From JADZAI01 sp046348585 (GTDB lineage Bacteria; Pseudomonadota; Alphaproteobacteria; Micropepsales; Micropepsaceae): 64,000 bases of DNA. The stretch spans positions 62,001 to 126,000 of the forward strand of contig JAXMDZ010000003.1 of the NCBI GenBank assembly GCA_046348585.1, given 5' to 3'. The notes beneath the pieces are model-generated. The model had not been told where the DNA came from. It worked only from the letters and a program-made list of their open reading frames with translations, and did not search any database. The position numbers and the translations under genes are program-made. Shown here one piece after another: positions 15,962-24,730 of the stretch (position 1 is the stretch's first letter; the number at the start of each line of letters is the position of its first letter).

Positions 15962-16950
15962 AGCGCGGCGTAGCGATCGAGCAGGCGAAGGACGATCGCC
16001 CGTTTGTCGATGTTGAGATTGTCCTCGGCGCGGGCAAGATCGGCAGTCATCTGCCAGGCGTCGAGCGCCGCGCGGTCGCCCGCCGCGGCGGCGTCGGCAA
16101 AGGCAGCCTGAAGCCGGTCGATGAAGAGGCGGAAGCGCGGCGCGGCGGCGGCCGCCGCCAGGTCGTTGGCGAGCGTGTGGGCGGCGTTGGCGTCGCGGCC
16201 GCGCCTGCGGGCCACGGCCTGAAGCGCCGCGTCGAGGCCGGGACCGTCATAGGCCGCCATCTCCAGCGCCGCGCCGACGCTGCCGCCCGACAGGCGGGCG
16301 AGCGCCGCCGCGTTGTCGAGATCGGGCGCGACTTGATGCAGGGCGCGCTGCGTATCGGCGTTGGAGAGCGGCGTCATCGTCAGCAGCCGGCAACGCGACC
16401 GGATGGTCGGCAGCAGCGCGCGCGGACGATGCGCGATGAGAATGAGCAGGCCGCCGGGCGGCGGTTCTTCCAGCGTCTTGAGAAGCGCGTTGGCGGCGTT
16501 GCGGTTGAGATCGTCGGCGCTGTCGACGATGGCGATGCGCGCCCCGCCCTCGCCCGAATGGCGCGAGAAGAAGTCGCCGAGGCGGCGGACTTCATCGACC
16601 GGAAGTTCGCCCTTGAGCTTGCCGGTCTTGGGATCGGTCGGGCGGCGCAAGGTGAGGAGGTCGGCGTGGCCGCCCGCGACGATGCGGCGAACCGCCGGGG
16701 CCTCGGGGTCGGTGTCGAGCGTGGCCAGCGGCGCCCTGCCCTTGCCCCGCACCATGACCGCCTTGGCGAGGCGATAGGCGAGCGTCGCCTTGCCGATGCC
16801 CTTGAGGCCGCCGAAAATCCAGGCGTGCGGCATGTTGCCGTTGAGGGCGCGCAGCAGCGTCGCCTCGGCCTCGTCGTGGCCGATCAGCGTGCGCGCCTCG
16901 CGGGGATGCGGCCAGCCTTCGAGGCGGTCGGCCTCGGGAAGCTCGCTCAT
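15958..16950 (-). CDS. holB: DNA polymerase III subunit delta'
   Basis: 330-residue clamp-loader subunit. It has a P-loop-like segment GGLKGIGKATLAYRLA (near residue 45) and the sensor-type block LLKTLEEPPPGGLLILIAHRP followed by IRSRCRLLTM, the SRC motif of clamp loaders. Tmk ends inside its start codon (ATGA overlap), so tmk and holB are translationally coupled. No zinc-binding Cys cluster is seen, as expected for delta' proteins of this group. It ends convergently with the LLM gene, overlapping by four bases. Confidence 0.94.
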   Translation of the reverse strand: MSELPEADRLEGWPHPREARTLIGHDEAEATLLRALNGNMPHAWIFGGLKGIGKATLAYRLAKAVMVRGKGRAPLATLDTDPEAPAVRRIVAGGHADLLTLRRPTDPKTGKLKGELPVDEVRRLGDFFSRHSGEGGARIAIVDSADDLNRNAANALLKTLEEPPPGGLLILIAHRPRALLPTIRSRCRLLTMTPLSNADTQRALHQVAPDLDNAAALARLSGGSVGAALEMAAYDGPGLDAALQAVARRRGRDANAAHTLANDLAAAAAAPRFRLFIDRLQAAFADAAAAGDRAALDAWQMTADLARAEDNLNIDKRAIVLRLLDRYAAL

Positions 16951-17588
16951 GCGCCGATGCCCCGGGCATTGAGCGCGGGCGTCACGGCCGCGAGGACGGC
17001 GGCGGCGATGTCGTCCTCGCCGCCGGAGGCGTCGATCACCGTGCAGCGCGCCGGCTCGCGGCGGGCGATGGCGAGGAAGGCGGCGCGCAGGCGCTCGTGA
17101 TAGCCGCGCCCCTTGGACTCAAAGCGGGCGTCGCCGCCCCGTGTCGCGGCGCGGGCGAGGCCGATATCGACCGGCAGGTCGAAGATCAGCGTGAGGTCCG
17201 GCTCGTCGCCGCCGACGACGAGGCGGCGCAGGGCGGAGATGGTTTCCGGCGGAACGCCGCCGCCCGCGCCCTGATAGGCCTCGCTGGAATCGGCGAAGCG
17301 GTCGGAGATGACGATGGCCCCGCGCGCCAGCGCCGGGCGCACCGTGGCGTGGAGATGATCGTCGCGGGCCGCATACATCAGCAGCGCCTCGGTGAGCGGC
17401 GTCCAGCGCGCGGCCTCGCCGGTCACCAGCAGCTTGCGGATGTCCTCCGCGCCCGGCGCGCCGCCCGGCTCGCGGGTGAGGACGACCTCCAGCCCCCGCG
17501 CTTCCAGCGCGGCGGCGAGGCGGCGGGCCTGCGTGCTCTTGCCCGCGCCCTCGCCGCCCTCCAGCGTCAGGAAGAAGCCGGCGCTCAC
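16947..17588 (-). CDS. tmk: Thymidylate kinase
   Basis: 213-residue dTMP kinase. The P-loop is FLTLEGGEGAGKSTQ (residues 6-20), followed by LTREPGG (DRX-region substrate binding) and SDRFADSSEAYQGAG (dTMP-binding). The start is GTG at 17588, overlapping the upstream stop codon (GTGA); a longer in-frame extension has no better start. The order carboxypeptidase-tmk-holB with four-base overlaps at both ends indicates a tight operon. Confidence 0.96.
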   Translation of the reverse strand: MSAGFFLTLEGGEGAGKSTQARRLAAALEARGLEVVLTREPGGAPGAEDIRKLLVTGEAARWTPLTEALLMYAARDDHLHATVRPALARGAIVISDRFADSSEAYQGAGGGVPPETISALRRLVVGGDEPDLTLIFDLPVDIGLARAATRGGDARFESKGRGYHERLRAAFLAIARREPARCTVIDASGGEDDIAAAVLAAVTPALNARGIGA

Positions 17589-18754
17589 GAGGCGGGTTCG
17601 TAGCCGAAGAGGGTGAGCGAAAGGGCGTTGGCGATGCGGCCGAAAATGCCGGCCTCGTCCACCGCCGCCGCGGCGACCAGCGGCACGGTGCGGGTGTCGC
17701 GGCCCGGCATCTCGATCTTCATCTCGCCGATCTTCTGGCCCGCCGCGATCGGGGCCTTCACCGGGGCAGTGTAGGAATAGGAGATCTTGAGGCCCTGGCG
17801 CGCCTCCGGCGTCACGAAGAGGCGCAGCGGCTCGGCGACGGTGAGCGCCACGGTGTCGGCGTCGCCGTTCCACACCTCGGCCTCGGCGACGGTCGCGCCG
17901 GGCTGGAACACGTCGAGGCGGCGGAACTCTTTGAAGGCGGCGTCCATGAAGCGGACGGCCTCGTCGGCGCGCTCCTTCTCCGACGAAAGGCCGGTCACCA
18001 CCATGATCATGCGCTGGTCGCCGCGCTTCTCGGTGCCGGTAAGGCAGTAGCCCGCCTCGTCGGTATGGCCGGTCTTCATGCCGTCGCCGGGCGGGGTCGC
18101 GTAGAGCAGTGGATTGCGGTTGCCCTGGCTGATCGTCGTCTTGTCGTCGTCGGGCGTGATGCCCTTGCCGGCGCTCCAGGTGAACTCCTTCTCGGAGTAG
18201 AAGTGGAAATAGTCCGGATACTGAGAAATGATGTGGCGGGCGATGGTCGCGAGGTCGCGGGCCGACATGTAGTGGTTCTCGGCCGGCCAGCCGGTGGTGT
18301 TCTGGAACAGCGAATTGGTCATGCCCAGCTCGCGCGCCTTGGCGTTCATCAGCGCGACGAAGGCGCTTTCCGAGCCGGAGATGCCCTCGGCCAGCACGAT
18401 GCAGGCGTCGTTGCCGGACTGGATGATCATGCCGCGCAGCAGGTCCTCGACGCGGACCTCGCTGCCCAGCTCGACGAACATCTTGGAGCCGCCCATCTTC
18501 CAGGCCGTCTCGGACACCTTGAACGTAGTGTCCATGGTGATCTCGCCCTTCTTGAGCAACTCGAAGACCACGGCGGCGGTCATCAGCTTGGTCATCGAGG
18601 CGGGCGGCACGCGCTTGTCGGCGTCCTTGTCGTAGAGGACATCGCCAGTGTCGTAGTCGACGAGAATGGCCGTGCGGGCCACCGTGTCGAAGGCGGCGGC
18701 AGGGGCCATGAGGGCGATCGCCGCCAGCGCCACGCCTGCAAGAAACTTCAGCAT
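17585..18754 (-). CDS. D-alanyl-D-alanine carboxypeptidase (DacA/DacC type)
   Basis: 389-residue penicillin-binding protein 5/6-type carboxypeptidase that trims pentapeptide stem peptides in the periplasm. It has a signal peptide ending near AAAF (residue 22). The active site is SMTK (S53-K56), with SGN near residue 113 and KTG (DGMKTGHTDEAG) near 212. The C-terminal beta domain and an amphipathic anchor helix (FGRIANALSLTLFGYEP) follow. The ATG at 18754 has GGAG upstream; a TTG 15 bases earlier is weaker. It forms an operon with tmk and holB. Confidence 0.95.
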   Translation of the reverse strand: MLKFLAGVALAAIALMAPAAAFDTVARTAILVDYDTGDVLYDKDADKRVPPASMTKLMTAAVVFELLKKGEITMDTTFKVSETAWKMGGSKMFVELGSEVRVEDLLRGMIIQSGNDACIVLAEGISGSESAFVALMNAKARELGMTNSLFQNTTGWPAENHYMSARDLATIARHIISQYPDYFHFYSEKEFTWSAGKGITPDDDKTTISQGNRNPLLYATPPGDGMKTGHTDEAGYCLTGTEKRGDQRMIMVVTGLSSEKERADEAVRFMDAAFKEFRRLDVFQPGATVAEAEVWNGDADTVALTVAEPLRLFVTPEARQGLKISYSYTAPVKAPIAAGQKIGEMKIEMPGRDTRTVPLVAAAAVDEAGIFGRIANALSLTLFGYEPAS

Positions 18755-18812
18755 CTCTATCGGCTCCAACTCTGCTTCTGCCGCGGCCGTCCAGCGGCCT
18801 GCGAACTCAAAC

Positions 18813-19787
18813 TTATTCGACGACGATCTGGGCGCCTTTCTGGCCGTCCCGCAGCACGCGCTCGAGGATCGCGTCGGCGTCCTCCACGCTGGAGATCGGG
18901 CCGGCGCGCACGCGATAATACAGCTTTCCGCCGATATTCCGGGGCGAAATCTCGAAATCGGCGATGGGTTTCAGCCGCGCGAGCAACCGCACGGCGTTCT
19001 CGCGGGCGAGGAACGCCCCGGCCTGAACGTAGATGAGGCCCGCGCCCTCGACGCTGACCTCGCTGACCGTGCCGTCCGGGGCGTCGACCGGCGAGGCGGA
19101 CGGCACCGGGACCGGCGGGCGCGCCGTGGGGACCGGCGGCGGGGCGGCGGCGCTGCCGGGCGGCGGCTCCAGCGCGCCGGTTTCGACCGCGCCTGCCGGA
19201 ACGGCGCGTGCCCCGCTCTCGCTCTCGATGCCTTCGAGGTCGCCGGAGCCTGCGACGCGCTTGCCGGGCTTGCCGTCGGGGAGGTCCGCGACTCCCAGAA
19301 ACTGCACCCGGACGCGCGCCATGCCCTGGCTCTTGAAGCCGAGCAGCTCGGCCCCCTTGGCCGACATGTCGATGATGCGGCCGGGCTTGAACGGGCCGCG
19401 ATCGTTGACGCGCGCGACGATCGACTTGCCGTTTTCCAGATTGGTGACGCGGACATTGACCGGCATCGGCAGCGTCTTGTGCGCGGCCGTCACCAAACCC
19501 GGATCGAAGATCTCGCCGTTCGCGGTCTTGCGACCCGCGAAGCCCGGCCCGTACCACGAGGCGATGCCCGTCTCGTCGTAGAGCGGGTCTTCCTGCGGGT
19601 AGTACCAGATGCCGGCGACCTCATAGGGGCTGCCGACCTTGTAGCGTCCGCCCGCGCCATAGGCAGGGCCGTCGCCGCCGCCCCCGGTGGTGCCGCAGGC
19701 CGCGAGCAGGAGGGCGACCATGAGCGCCCCCGCCATCCGGGCGAGGACGAGCGCGGACGGGCGCGGCGCGGGAATCGGACGGGTCAT
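18813..19787 (-). CDS. rlpA: RlpA-family lipoprotein with SPOR domain
   Basis: Septal-ring lytic-transglycosylase-like lipoprotein. It has a lipoprotein signal peptide with lipobox LAAC, a double-psi beta-barrel domain (GIASWYGPGFAGRKTANGE, then VRVTNLENGKSIVARVNDRGPF and IDMSAKGAELLGF), a Pro/Ala linker, and a C-terminal SPOR domain (YVQAGAFLARENAVRLLARL). SPOR domains bind denuded glycan at the septum. The Asp of the catalytic DPBB (VNDRGPF) is present. Two ATG starts are possible (19817 or 19787); the second gives a cleaner signal peptide, but neither has a good Shine-Dalgarno. Confidence 0.92.
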   Translation of the reverse strand: MTRPIPAPRPSALVLARMAGALMVALLLAACGTTGGGGDGPAYGAGGRYKVGSPYEVAGIWYYPQEDPLYDETGIASWYGPGFAGRKTANGEIFDPGLVTAAHKTLPMPVNVRVTNLENGKSIVARVNDRGPFKPGRIIDMSAKGAELLGFKSQGMARVRVQFLGVADLPDGKPGKRVAGSGDLEGIESESGARAVPAGAVETGALEPPPGSAAAPPPVPTARPPVPVPSASPVDAPDGTVSEVSVEGAGLIYVQAGAFLARENAVRLLARLKPIADFEISPRNIGGKLYYRVRAGPISSVEDADAILERVLRDGQKGAQIVVE

Positions 19788-19888
19788 GCCGGTGCAAACT
19801 AGGGAAGCACGCCCCATGGCCGCAAGCCGGACGGTTGCCGCGGCGCGCGGGGCTGATTTCGCGCGCCCGTTGCGCTATGGCGTCAGGC

Positions 19889-21184
19889 ATGACCAGCCCC
19901 GCCCTCTCCCGCCAGCTTGCCCGCCTGATCCAGTCGAAAGCGGTGGAGGACGCCGATCTGGAGGCGGCCGCGCTGCTGACGCTGGACGCGATCGCCAATG
20001 CGGTGGCGGGGGTCAATTCCGACGCCGGGCGCAAGCTGCTGACGGCGCAGGCGGCGGGCGCGCCGTTCGGCCGCGCCTTCCTGATCGGGGCGCTGACCCA
20101 TATTCACGAGACCGACGATCTGCACCGCGCCTCGGTGGTGCATCCGGGCTGCGTCGTCGTGCCGGCGGCCTGGGCGCTGGCCGAGCGGCGCGGCGCGGAC
20201 GGGCGCGCGACGCTGCGCGCGATCCTTTGGGGCTTCGAGGCGGCGTGCCGTGTGGGCGCGAGCGTCGGCCCGGCGCATTACCGCATCTGGCACAATACGG
20301 CGACCTGCGGCCCGTTCGGCGGCGCGGGTGCGGGCGCGGCGTTGCTGGGTCTCGACGAGACGCAATTCGCCTGGGCGCTGGGCAATGCGGGCACGCAGGC
20401 GAGCGGGCTGTGGGAGTTCATGGCGTCGAGCGCGATGTCCAAGCATCTCCATGCCGGACGGGCCGCAGAGGCGGGGCAGATCGCGGCCGAGCTGGCGGCG
20501 CAGGGTTTCACCGGGCCGGAGACGATCCTGGAGGGGCCGAAGGGCTTCTATGCCGGGCTGTGCCCCGACCCGGTTCCGGGGGCGGTGACGGCCGATCCGG
20601 AAGCGCCGTGGGCGGCGCACCTCACCTCGATCAAGCCCTGGCCGTGCTGCCGCCACACCCACCCCGCCATCGACGCGGCGCTGGACCTCTCGGCGCGCAC
20701 CGCGGGCCGGGCGATCGAAAGCGTCAGCGTCGAGACCTATCAGGCGGCGCTGGACGTGTGCGACCGGGATCGTCCGGAGACGGAATATCAGGCGAAGTTC
20801 TCGCTCCAGCATTGCGTCGCGGCGGCGCTGAGCGAGGGGCGGATCGACTTCGCCTCGTTCGACGCGGGCGCGCGGGCGCGGCAGGCGAATCTGCGCCCGC
20901 TGGTCCGGCTGGCGGCGGCGGAGCCCTACAGATCGGCCTATCCTGTCCATTGGGGCGCGCGCGTCGAGGCGGTGCTGAGCGACGGGACGCGGCACAGCGC
21001 CGCGCGCACCGACGCCAAGGGCGATCCCGAAGCGCCGCTGTCGCGGGCCGAGATGATCGCGAAGGCGGAGATGCTGATGCGCCTCGGGGGCCTCGCGCAG
21101 CCGGGGCCGCTGATCGAGGCGATCCTCGCCATGGCGGAGGAGAACGCGCCCCTGCCCTCGCTCATCCTCGGCCGCGTGCGCTGA
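19889..21184 (+). CDS. MmgE/PrpD family protein
   Basis: 431 residues of the 2-methylcitrate dehydratase / cis-aconitate decarboxylase superfamily. It has the ASVVHPGCVVVPAA block, a WHNTATCGPFGGAGAGAALLGL segment and KPWPCCRHTHPAIDAAL, the His/Cys-rich family hallmarks. No prpB or prpC is near, so propionate catabolism is not supported by context and the substrate is unknown. The ATG at 19889 is taken because it begins the conserved N-terminus. It is divergent from rlpA. Confidence 0.87.
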   Translation: MTSPALSRQLARLIQSKAVEDADLEAAALLTLDAIANAVAGVNSDAGRKLLTAQAAGAPFGRAFLIGALTHIHETDDLHRASVVHPGCVVVPAAWALAERRGADGRATLRAILWGFEAACRVGASVGPAHYRIWHNTATCGPFGGAGAGAALLGLDETQFAWALGNAGTQASGLWEFMASSAMSKHLHAGRAAEAGQIAAELAAQGFTGPETILEGPKGFYAGLCPDPVPGAVTADPEAPWAAHLTSIKPWPCCRHTHPAIDAALDLSARTAGRAIESVSVETYQAALDVCDRDRPETEYQAKFSLQHCVAAALSEGRIDFASFDAGARARQANLRPLVRLAAAEPYRSAYPVHWGARVEAVLSDGTRHSAARTDAKGDPEAPLSRAEMIAKAEMLMRLGGLAQPGPLIEAILAMAEENAPLPSLILGRVR

Positions 21185-21305
21185 AGCGCGGCGGGCCTTC
21201 ACCGATTTTCCGCCCATGGCGCGCCGGATATGCGATGCTGGCGCGTTCGAGTTACCGAACGCGGGCGATGCAGGTGCGCCGCTCCCGGGGCAGCGAGGCT
21301 ATTGC

Positions 21306-21686
21306 GTGAAGATCAGGACTATCGCGGCTTCCCTGGGCCTCGCCGTCGCTCTCGGATCTGGCGGATCGGCTTTCGCGGCCGGAACTTCGCCGGCCGATGA
21401 GGACGGCCTCGTCAACGCCACGCCGCAGCGCACGGCGCGCGGCGCGGCCGCCGCGGAAATCGGCAGCGCGGCCGAAGAAAGCCGCTCGATCCTCGCCGAC
21501 ATTCACGGCGAGGTCGGCGCGATGATTGGCACGGGCGGCGCTTATGCGGCGTTCGGGACGGGGATGCTGCCGCTCGGCGACAAGGGCAGCCTGACGCTGT
21601 CGTTCGGCACGGGGCACGAGGATGTCGTCGCGCCCTATCCGGCCGGTCCCTGGGACTGGGCGCTGCATGGCGTTCCCGCGCGTTGA
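21306..21686 (+). CDS. Small secreted hypothetical protein
   Basis: 126 residues starting at GTG 21306, behind GCGAGG. A signal peptide is clear (KIRTIAASLGLAVALGSGGSAFA). The mature part is Ala/Gly-rich with no Cys. Its C-terminal half (GGAYAAFGTGMLPLGDKGSLTLSFGTG) looks like a short beta-hairpin resembling outer-membrane anchor strands, but it is too short for a full barrel. No family is recognised. It lies between the PrpD-like gene and tRNA-Ser. Confidence 0.6.
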   Translation: MKIRTIAASLGLAVALGSGGSAFAAGTSPADEDGLVNATPQRTARGAAAAEIGSAAEESRSILADIHGEVGAMIGTGGAYAAFGTGMLPLGDKGSLTLSFGTGHEDVVAPYPAGPWDWALHGVPAR

Positions 21687-21722
21687 ACGCGGCGGCCGCT
21701 TGTCGTAAGCGATGCCCGTGCG

Positions 21723-21812
21723 GGATGGGTGGCCGAGCGGTTTAAGGCACCGGTCTTGAAAACCGGCGAGGGTTCATCCCCTCCGTGAGTTCGAATCTCA
21801 CCCCATCCGCCA
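21723..21812 (+). tRNA. tRNA-Ser (anticodon TGA)
   Basis: 90-base class II tRNA with CCA encoded. Acceptor arms GGATGGG and CCCATCC pair; the anticodon stem CCGGT/ACCGG encloses loop CTTGAAA with anticodon TGA (reads UCA); a long variable arm GAGGG/CCCTC and T-arm GTGAG-TTCGAAT-CTCAC are present. Secondary structure is complete. Confidence 0.97.
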
Positions 21813-21966
21813 TCTTGCCCTCGGTTCGTGCTCCCTGCCCGACCTGCGGCACTCGGCATCCGATTTCATGGTGTGCCGATGCGCTGACCCGGTGCCGGTG
21901 CGGGATGTCTGCCAGAGGGCGTGCGGCAAATAGAAGCCTTGCTGCGCGCCGGATCAGGCCATCCAT

Positions 21967-23382
21967 ATGCGCGAGAGCATATCGGGCGGGCGGCGCATGG
22001 CGGGCATTCCGGACTATCAGACCTGGATGAAGCAGACCTCGGCGTTCGGCCGGGCGCGCAGTCCGTTCCTCAAGCTGCTGGATGAGGCCGTCAAAGGCGG
22101 CGACAAGGACAAGATCAAGGTCGCGCTCGACCGCTGGCGCTTCGAGCAGAGCAAGGAAGGCAAGGACTGGCGCACCAGCGTGCGCAACCAGTCGCTGGCC
22201 GTCACCAATCTCTACCGCGCGGTGAACACGATCCCGCGCGCGCCTTCGAAGGAGGAGCGCGATGCGATGGCGTTCCTCGCCGCCGAGCAGGCGAAGGCGC
22301 TGATGAAGACCTTCGCCAACACCAAGCTGGTCTTCAAGAGCGACACGCTGGCGGGCGCGATCTCCGGCAACGCGACCCGGATGCAGAAGCTATCGCAGGC
22401 CAAGCAGGTTCTGTCGTCGGCGAAGGGGCATGTGCAGACCGGAGCGGAGTTCGTCACCGCCGTCTCGGGCGGCGGAGTCGGCAATCCGTTCGAGATGGTC
22501 AAGGCGAAGCTGACCGAGGCGATCAACAATCTCTGCCCGCCGGGGACGCCCGGCCTCGATCCCGACAGCGTGATGCGCCATATCGGCCTGCCCGGCCTCG
22601 CGGATTTCATGAAGGAGGCGGTGCCGATCCTCGGGGCGATCCGTTCGGGCGCGAAGGTCGTGCAGGCCTGGGCCGACGTCGCCAGGACGGCGAAGGAAAA
22701 ATACAAGGCCGCGCAGGCCCGCAACGTCATCGCCAAGGGCGATCCGGAGGCGGCGCTGATGGCGATTCACGTCATCCTCAACCGGGAACTGGCATCGGGA
22801 ACGGCGACCGCGACATCGGCGAGCCTTTCGTTCTCGATGCAGGTGGCGGGGATGGTCGGCGACCTGGGCACGGTGTCGGGCCCGGCGGTCGCGGCGGTGC
22901 AGGCGATCGCAGAGATCCTGCAGGCGATCTACGAGTTCGTGCGCGACTGGAAGGAACTGAACCGCGCCAACGAGCTGCTGCGGCTGGGTGCGCTGAACCT
23001 GGAGCTGTTCGAGACCTGCCCGCTGTTGGGGTGCTATTTCCTCGCCTTGCAGGATCACAGCACGATCATCGCCTTCGCCATCACCGACTACGGCACCGCC
23101 AACTGGCAGTTCGACGTGGAGAAGATGGTCAAGACGCTCCAGCCGGTGCTGGAGACGGCGCGGCGGATGGTCAAAGCGTCCAAGTTCGAGCTGATGGGCG
23201 TGGTGCTCGACTCGCGCACGATGGACTACAAACTGACCTCGTTGCAGCAGAGCAAGGGGCTGGTCGAGGCGAACTATTCGACGCTGACCGGCATGGACAA
23301 GGCGCTCGCCTTCCCCGGCCATGTGAAGGAAGTGCTGACCGAGAAATTCATGAGGGCGATCGGCCGCGGTCAGGCGGCCTGA
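21967..23382 (+). CDS. Orphan protein of unknown function downstream of tRNA-Ser
   Basis: 471 residues with no recognised family. There is no signal peptide and the composition is mostly helical. Visible parts: a charged N-terminal region with several Lys/Arg-rich helices (DKIKVALDRWRFEQSKEGKDW, split near residue 47); hydrophobic or amphipathic helices at about 210-235 (VPILGAIRSGAKVVQAWADVA) and 280-325 (MQVAGMVGDLGTVSGPAVAA, AEILQAIYEFVRDW); then ETCPLLGCYFLALQ near 353 and a mixed C-terminal domain. The hydrophobic stretches, followed by polar helices, could suit a membrane-inserting protein, but this is only inference. ATG 21967 follows AGG at proper spacing; ATG 21997 is an alternative. 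Confidence 0.7.
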   Translation: MRESISGGRRMAGIPDYQTWMKQTSAFGRARSPFLKLLDEAVKGGDKDKIKVALDRWRFEQSKEGKDWRTSVRNQSLAVTNLYRAVNTIPRAPSKEERDAMAFLAAEQAKALMKTFANTKLVFKSDTLAGAISGNATRMQKLSQAKQVLSSAKGHVQTGAEFVTAVSGGGVGNPFEMVKAKLTEAINNLCPPGTPGLDPDSVMRHIGLPGLADFMKEAVPILGAIRSGAKVVQAWADVARTAKEKYKAAQARNVIAKGDPEAALMAIHVILNRELASGTATATSASLSFSMQVAGMVGDLGTVSGPAVAAVQAIAEILQAIYEFVRDWKELNRANELLRLGALNLELFETCPLLGCYFLALQDHSTIIAFAITDYGTANWQFDVEKMVKTLQPVLETARRMVKASKFELMGVVLDSRTMDYKLTSLQQSKGLVEANYSTLTGMDKALAFPGHVKEVLTEKFMRAIGRGQAA

Positions 23383-23386
23383 GGCG

Positions 23387-24529
23387 CTAGGACGCCGCCG
23401 CGCCGGTCATTTGGTCCAACCACCACTGGTTCAGCTGCCAGATCGAGCGTTCGAGCGGCGAGAGGCGGCCCTGCCCCGTGCCGGGCGCGGCGAGACCCTG
23501 CGCCACCAGGTCGTTGACGGCGATGTCCTCGCCGTGGATCAGGGCCACCAGCTCGGCGGTCGCGCCGGCGAGTTCGTCGATGTCGGGGCGGGCGGCCGTC
23601 GAGGCCGGGACGCAGACATGGATCTTGAGGTCCAGCCGGTCCGCCGCGCGCGGGAAGAGCTGGTACCAGAAGACCGCGCTGCCCTGCGCCGCGATGAGGA
23701 AATGCGGGAAGATCGCGGCGGCGACGAGATCGTCCTGCTGCCAGGGCTCCAGTCCCTCGATCAGCGGCAGTCCGCCCTCGGCATGGGGGTGGGCGGCCGG
23801 CATGTGGAGGATCGACCACGGTCCGTCATTGTCGGGAATGCGCGAGTCCGCCGCGTGGAAAGCGGGCTCCAGCGTCTGACCGTGCGCGGTTATGTGGTGG
23901 TAGGCCTCCATGAAGTTCTCGACCAGGCACTTCCAGTTCCAGCCATGGGCGTAGTCGAGGGTGCGCACCACCACCATGTCGGCGAGGCGGTAATTGGCGA
24001 AGTAGCGCCGGTAGGTCTCGACCGTGGGCGCAAAGGGCGCGGCGTTCCGGTCGAGATTGACCATCACGAAGCCTTCCCAGATCTCGACCGGGAACTGAGG
24101 CAGGCGGCAATCGCGTTCGGCGAAGCCCGTGGCGCCGTCCATCAGCGGCGCACGGACCAGCTGGCCCGCCGTGTCGTAGGCCCAGGCGTGATAGGGACAG
24201 GTGAAGAGATTGCGCCGTCCCTTCGCCTCGGTGACGACCGGCGCGGCGCGATGCAGGCAGACGCTCGACATCGCGCGGATCGCGCCGTCCGCGCCGCGCA
24301 CGATCATCATGGGCTGGCCGAAGAGATCGAAGGCGAGATAGTCGCCCGGCCCCGGCAGTTGGTCGACGCGGGCGACCGGCAGCCACGAGCGCCGCATGAT
24401 GCGCTCCACCTCGGCGGCGAAGATGCCGTCCGAGGTGTAGGCGGCCGGCGGCAGGGTCCACGCCTGCTCCAGAGGCAGGCGGGTGCGCGCGATCTCGGCG
24501 GCGGAGATGTCGGGCAGCGTGGCGGTCAT
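23387..24529 (-). CDS. Rieske aromatic ring-hydroxylating oxygenase, alpha subunit type
   Basis: 380-residue oxygenase. The N-terminal Rieske [2Fe-2S] site is CLHRAAP...CPYHAW (Cys-X-His and Cys-X2-His). The C-terminal catalytic domain has the mononuclear iron motif ENFMEAYHHITAH. Homologues include phenylpropionate/carnitine-type dioxygenases and demethylases. No beta subunit, ferredoxin or reductase gene is adjacent, so it may belong to the alpha-only group (CntA/GbcA-like) using a reductase encoded elsewhere. The substrate is unknown. The ATG at 24529 starts the conserved part. It is divergent from ahpC. Confidence 0.88.
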   Translation of the reverse strand: MTATLPDISAAEIARTRLPLEQAWTLPPAAYTSDGIFAAEVERIMRRSWLPVARVDQLPGPGDYLAFDLFGQPMMIVRGADGAIRAMSSVCLHRAAPVVTEAKGRRNLFTCPYHAWAYDTAGQLVRAPLMDGATGFAERDCRLPQFPVEIWEGFVMVNLDRNAAPFAPTVETYRRYFANYRLADMVVVRTLDYAHGWNWKCLVENFMEAYHHITAHGQTLEPAFHAADSRIPDNDGPWSILHMPAAHPHAEGGLPLIEGLEPWQQDDLVAAAIFPHFLIAAQGSAVFWYQLFPRAADRLDLKIHVCVPASTAARPDIDELAGATAELVALIHGEDIAVNDLVAQGLAAPGTGQGRLSPLERSIWQLNQWWLDQMTGAAAS

Positions 24530-24681
24530 GGGCGCTTCCGTCGTCTTTCGCGGGAGTATCGCACGGGTTGCGGCCGGGAGAAGGCGTAACGCCTTGATGA
24601 CGCAGGGGAAGACCCACCTCGATCATCATCGACATAATCGTTCAAAGAGCGTCAAAAAATCAATTTCCCTCGGGAATGGTG

Positions 24682-24720
24682 GCTGGGTAGGAACTCGCAC
24701 CAACCAGTCACCAACCCAGC
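24682..24720 (+). promoter_or_regulatory. 5' leader hairpin of ahpC
   Basis: GCTGGGT (24682-24688) pairs with ACCCAGC (24714-24720), and the enclosed sequence contains tandem CACCAACC-like repeats. The right arm ends just before the ahpC Shine-Dalgarno (GGAG, from 24721). It could affect mRNA stability or ribosome access. An OxyR site was not recognisable by eye. Confidence 0.3.
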
Positions 24721-24730
24721 GGAGCAAGCC

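Noticed and set aside
24530..24730. An OxyR operator in front of ahpC
   Set aside because: No ATAG-N7-CTAT pattern could be found by eye; only a leader hairpin was kept at low confidence.
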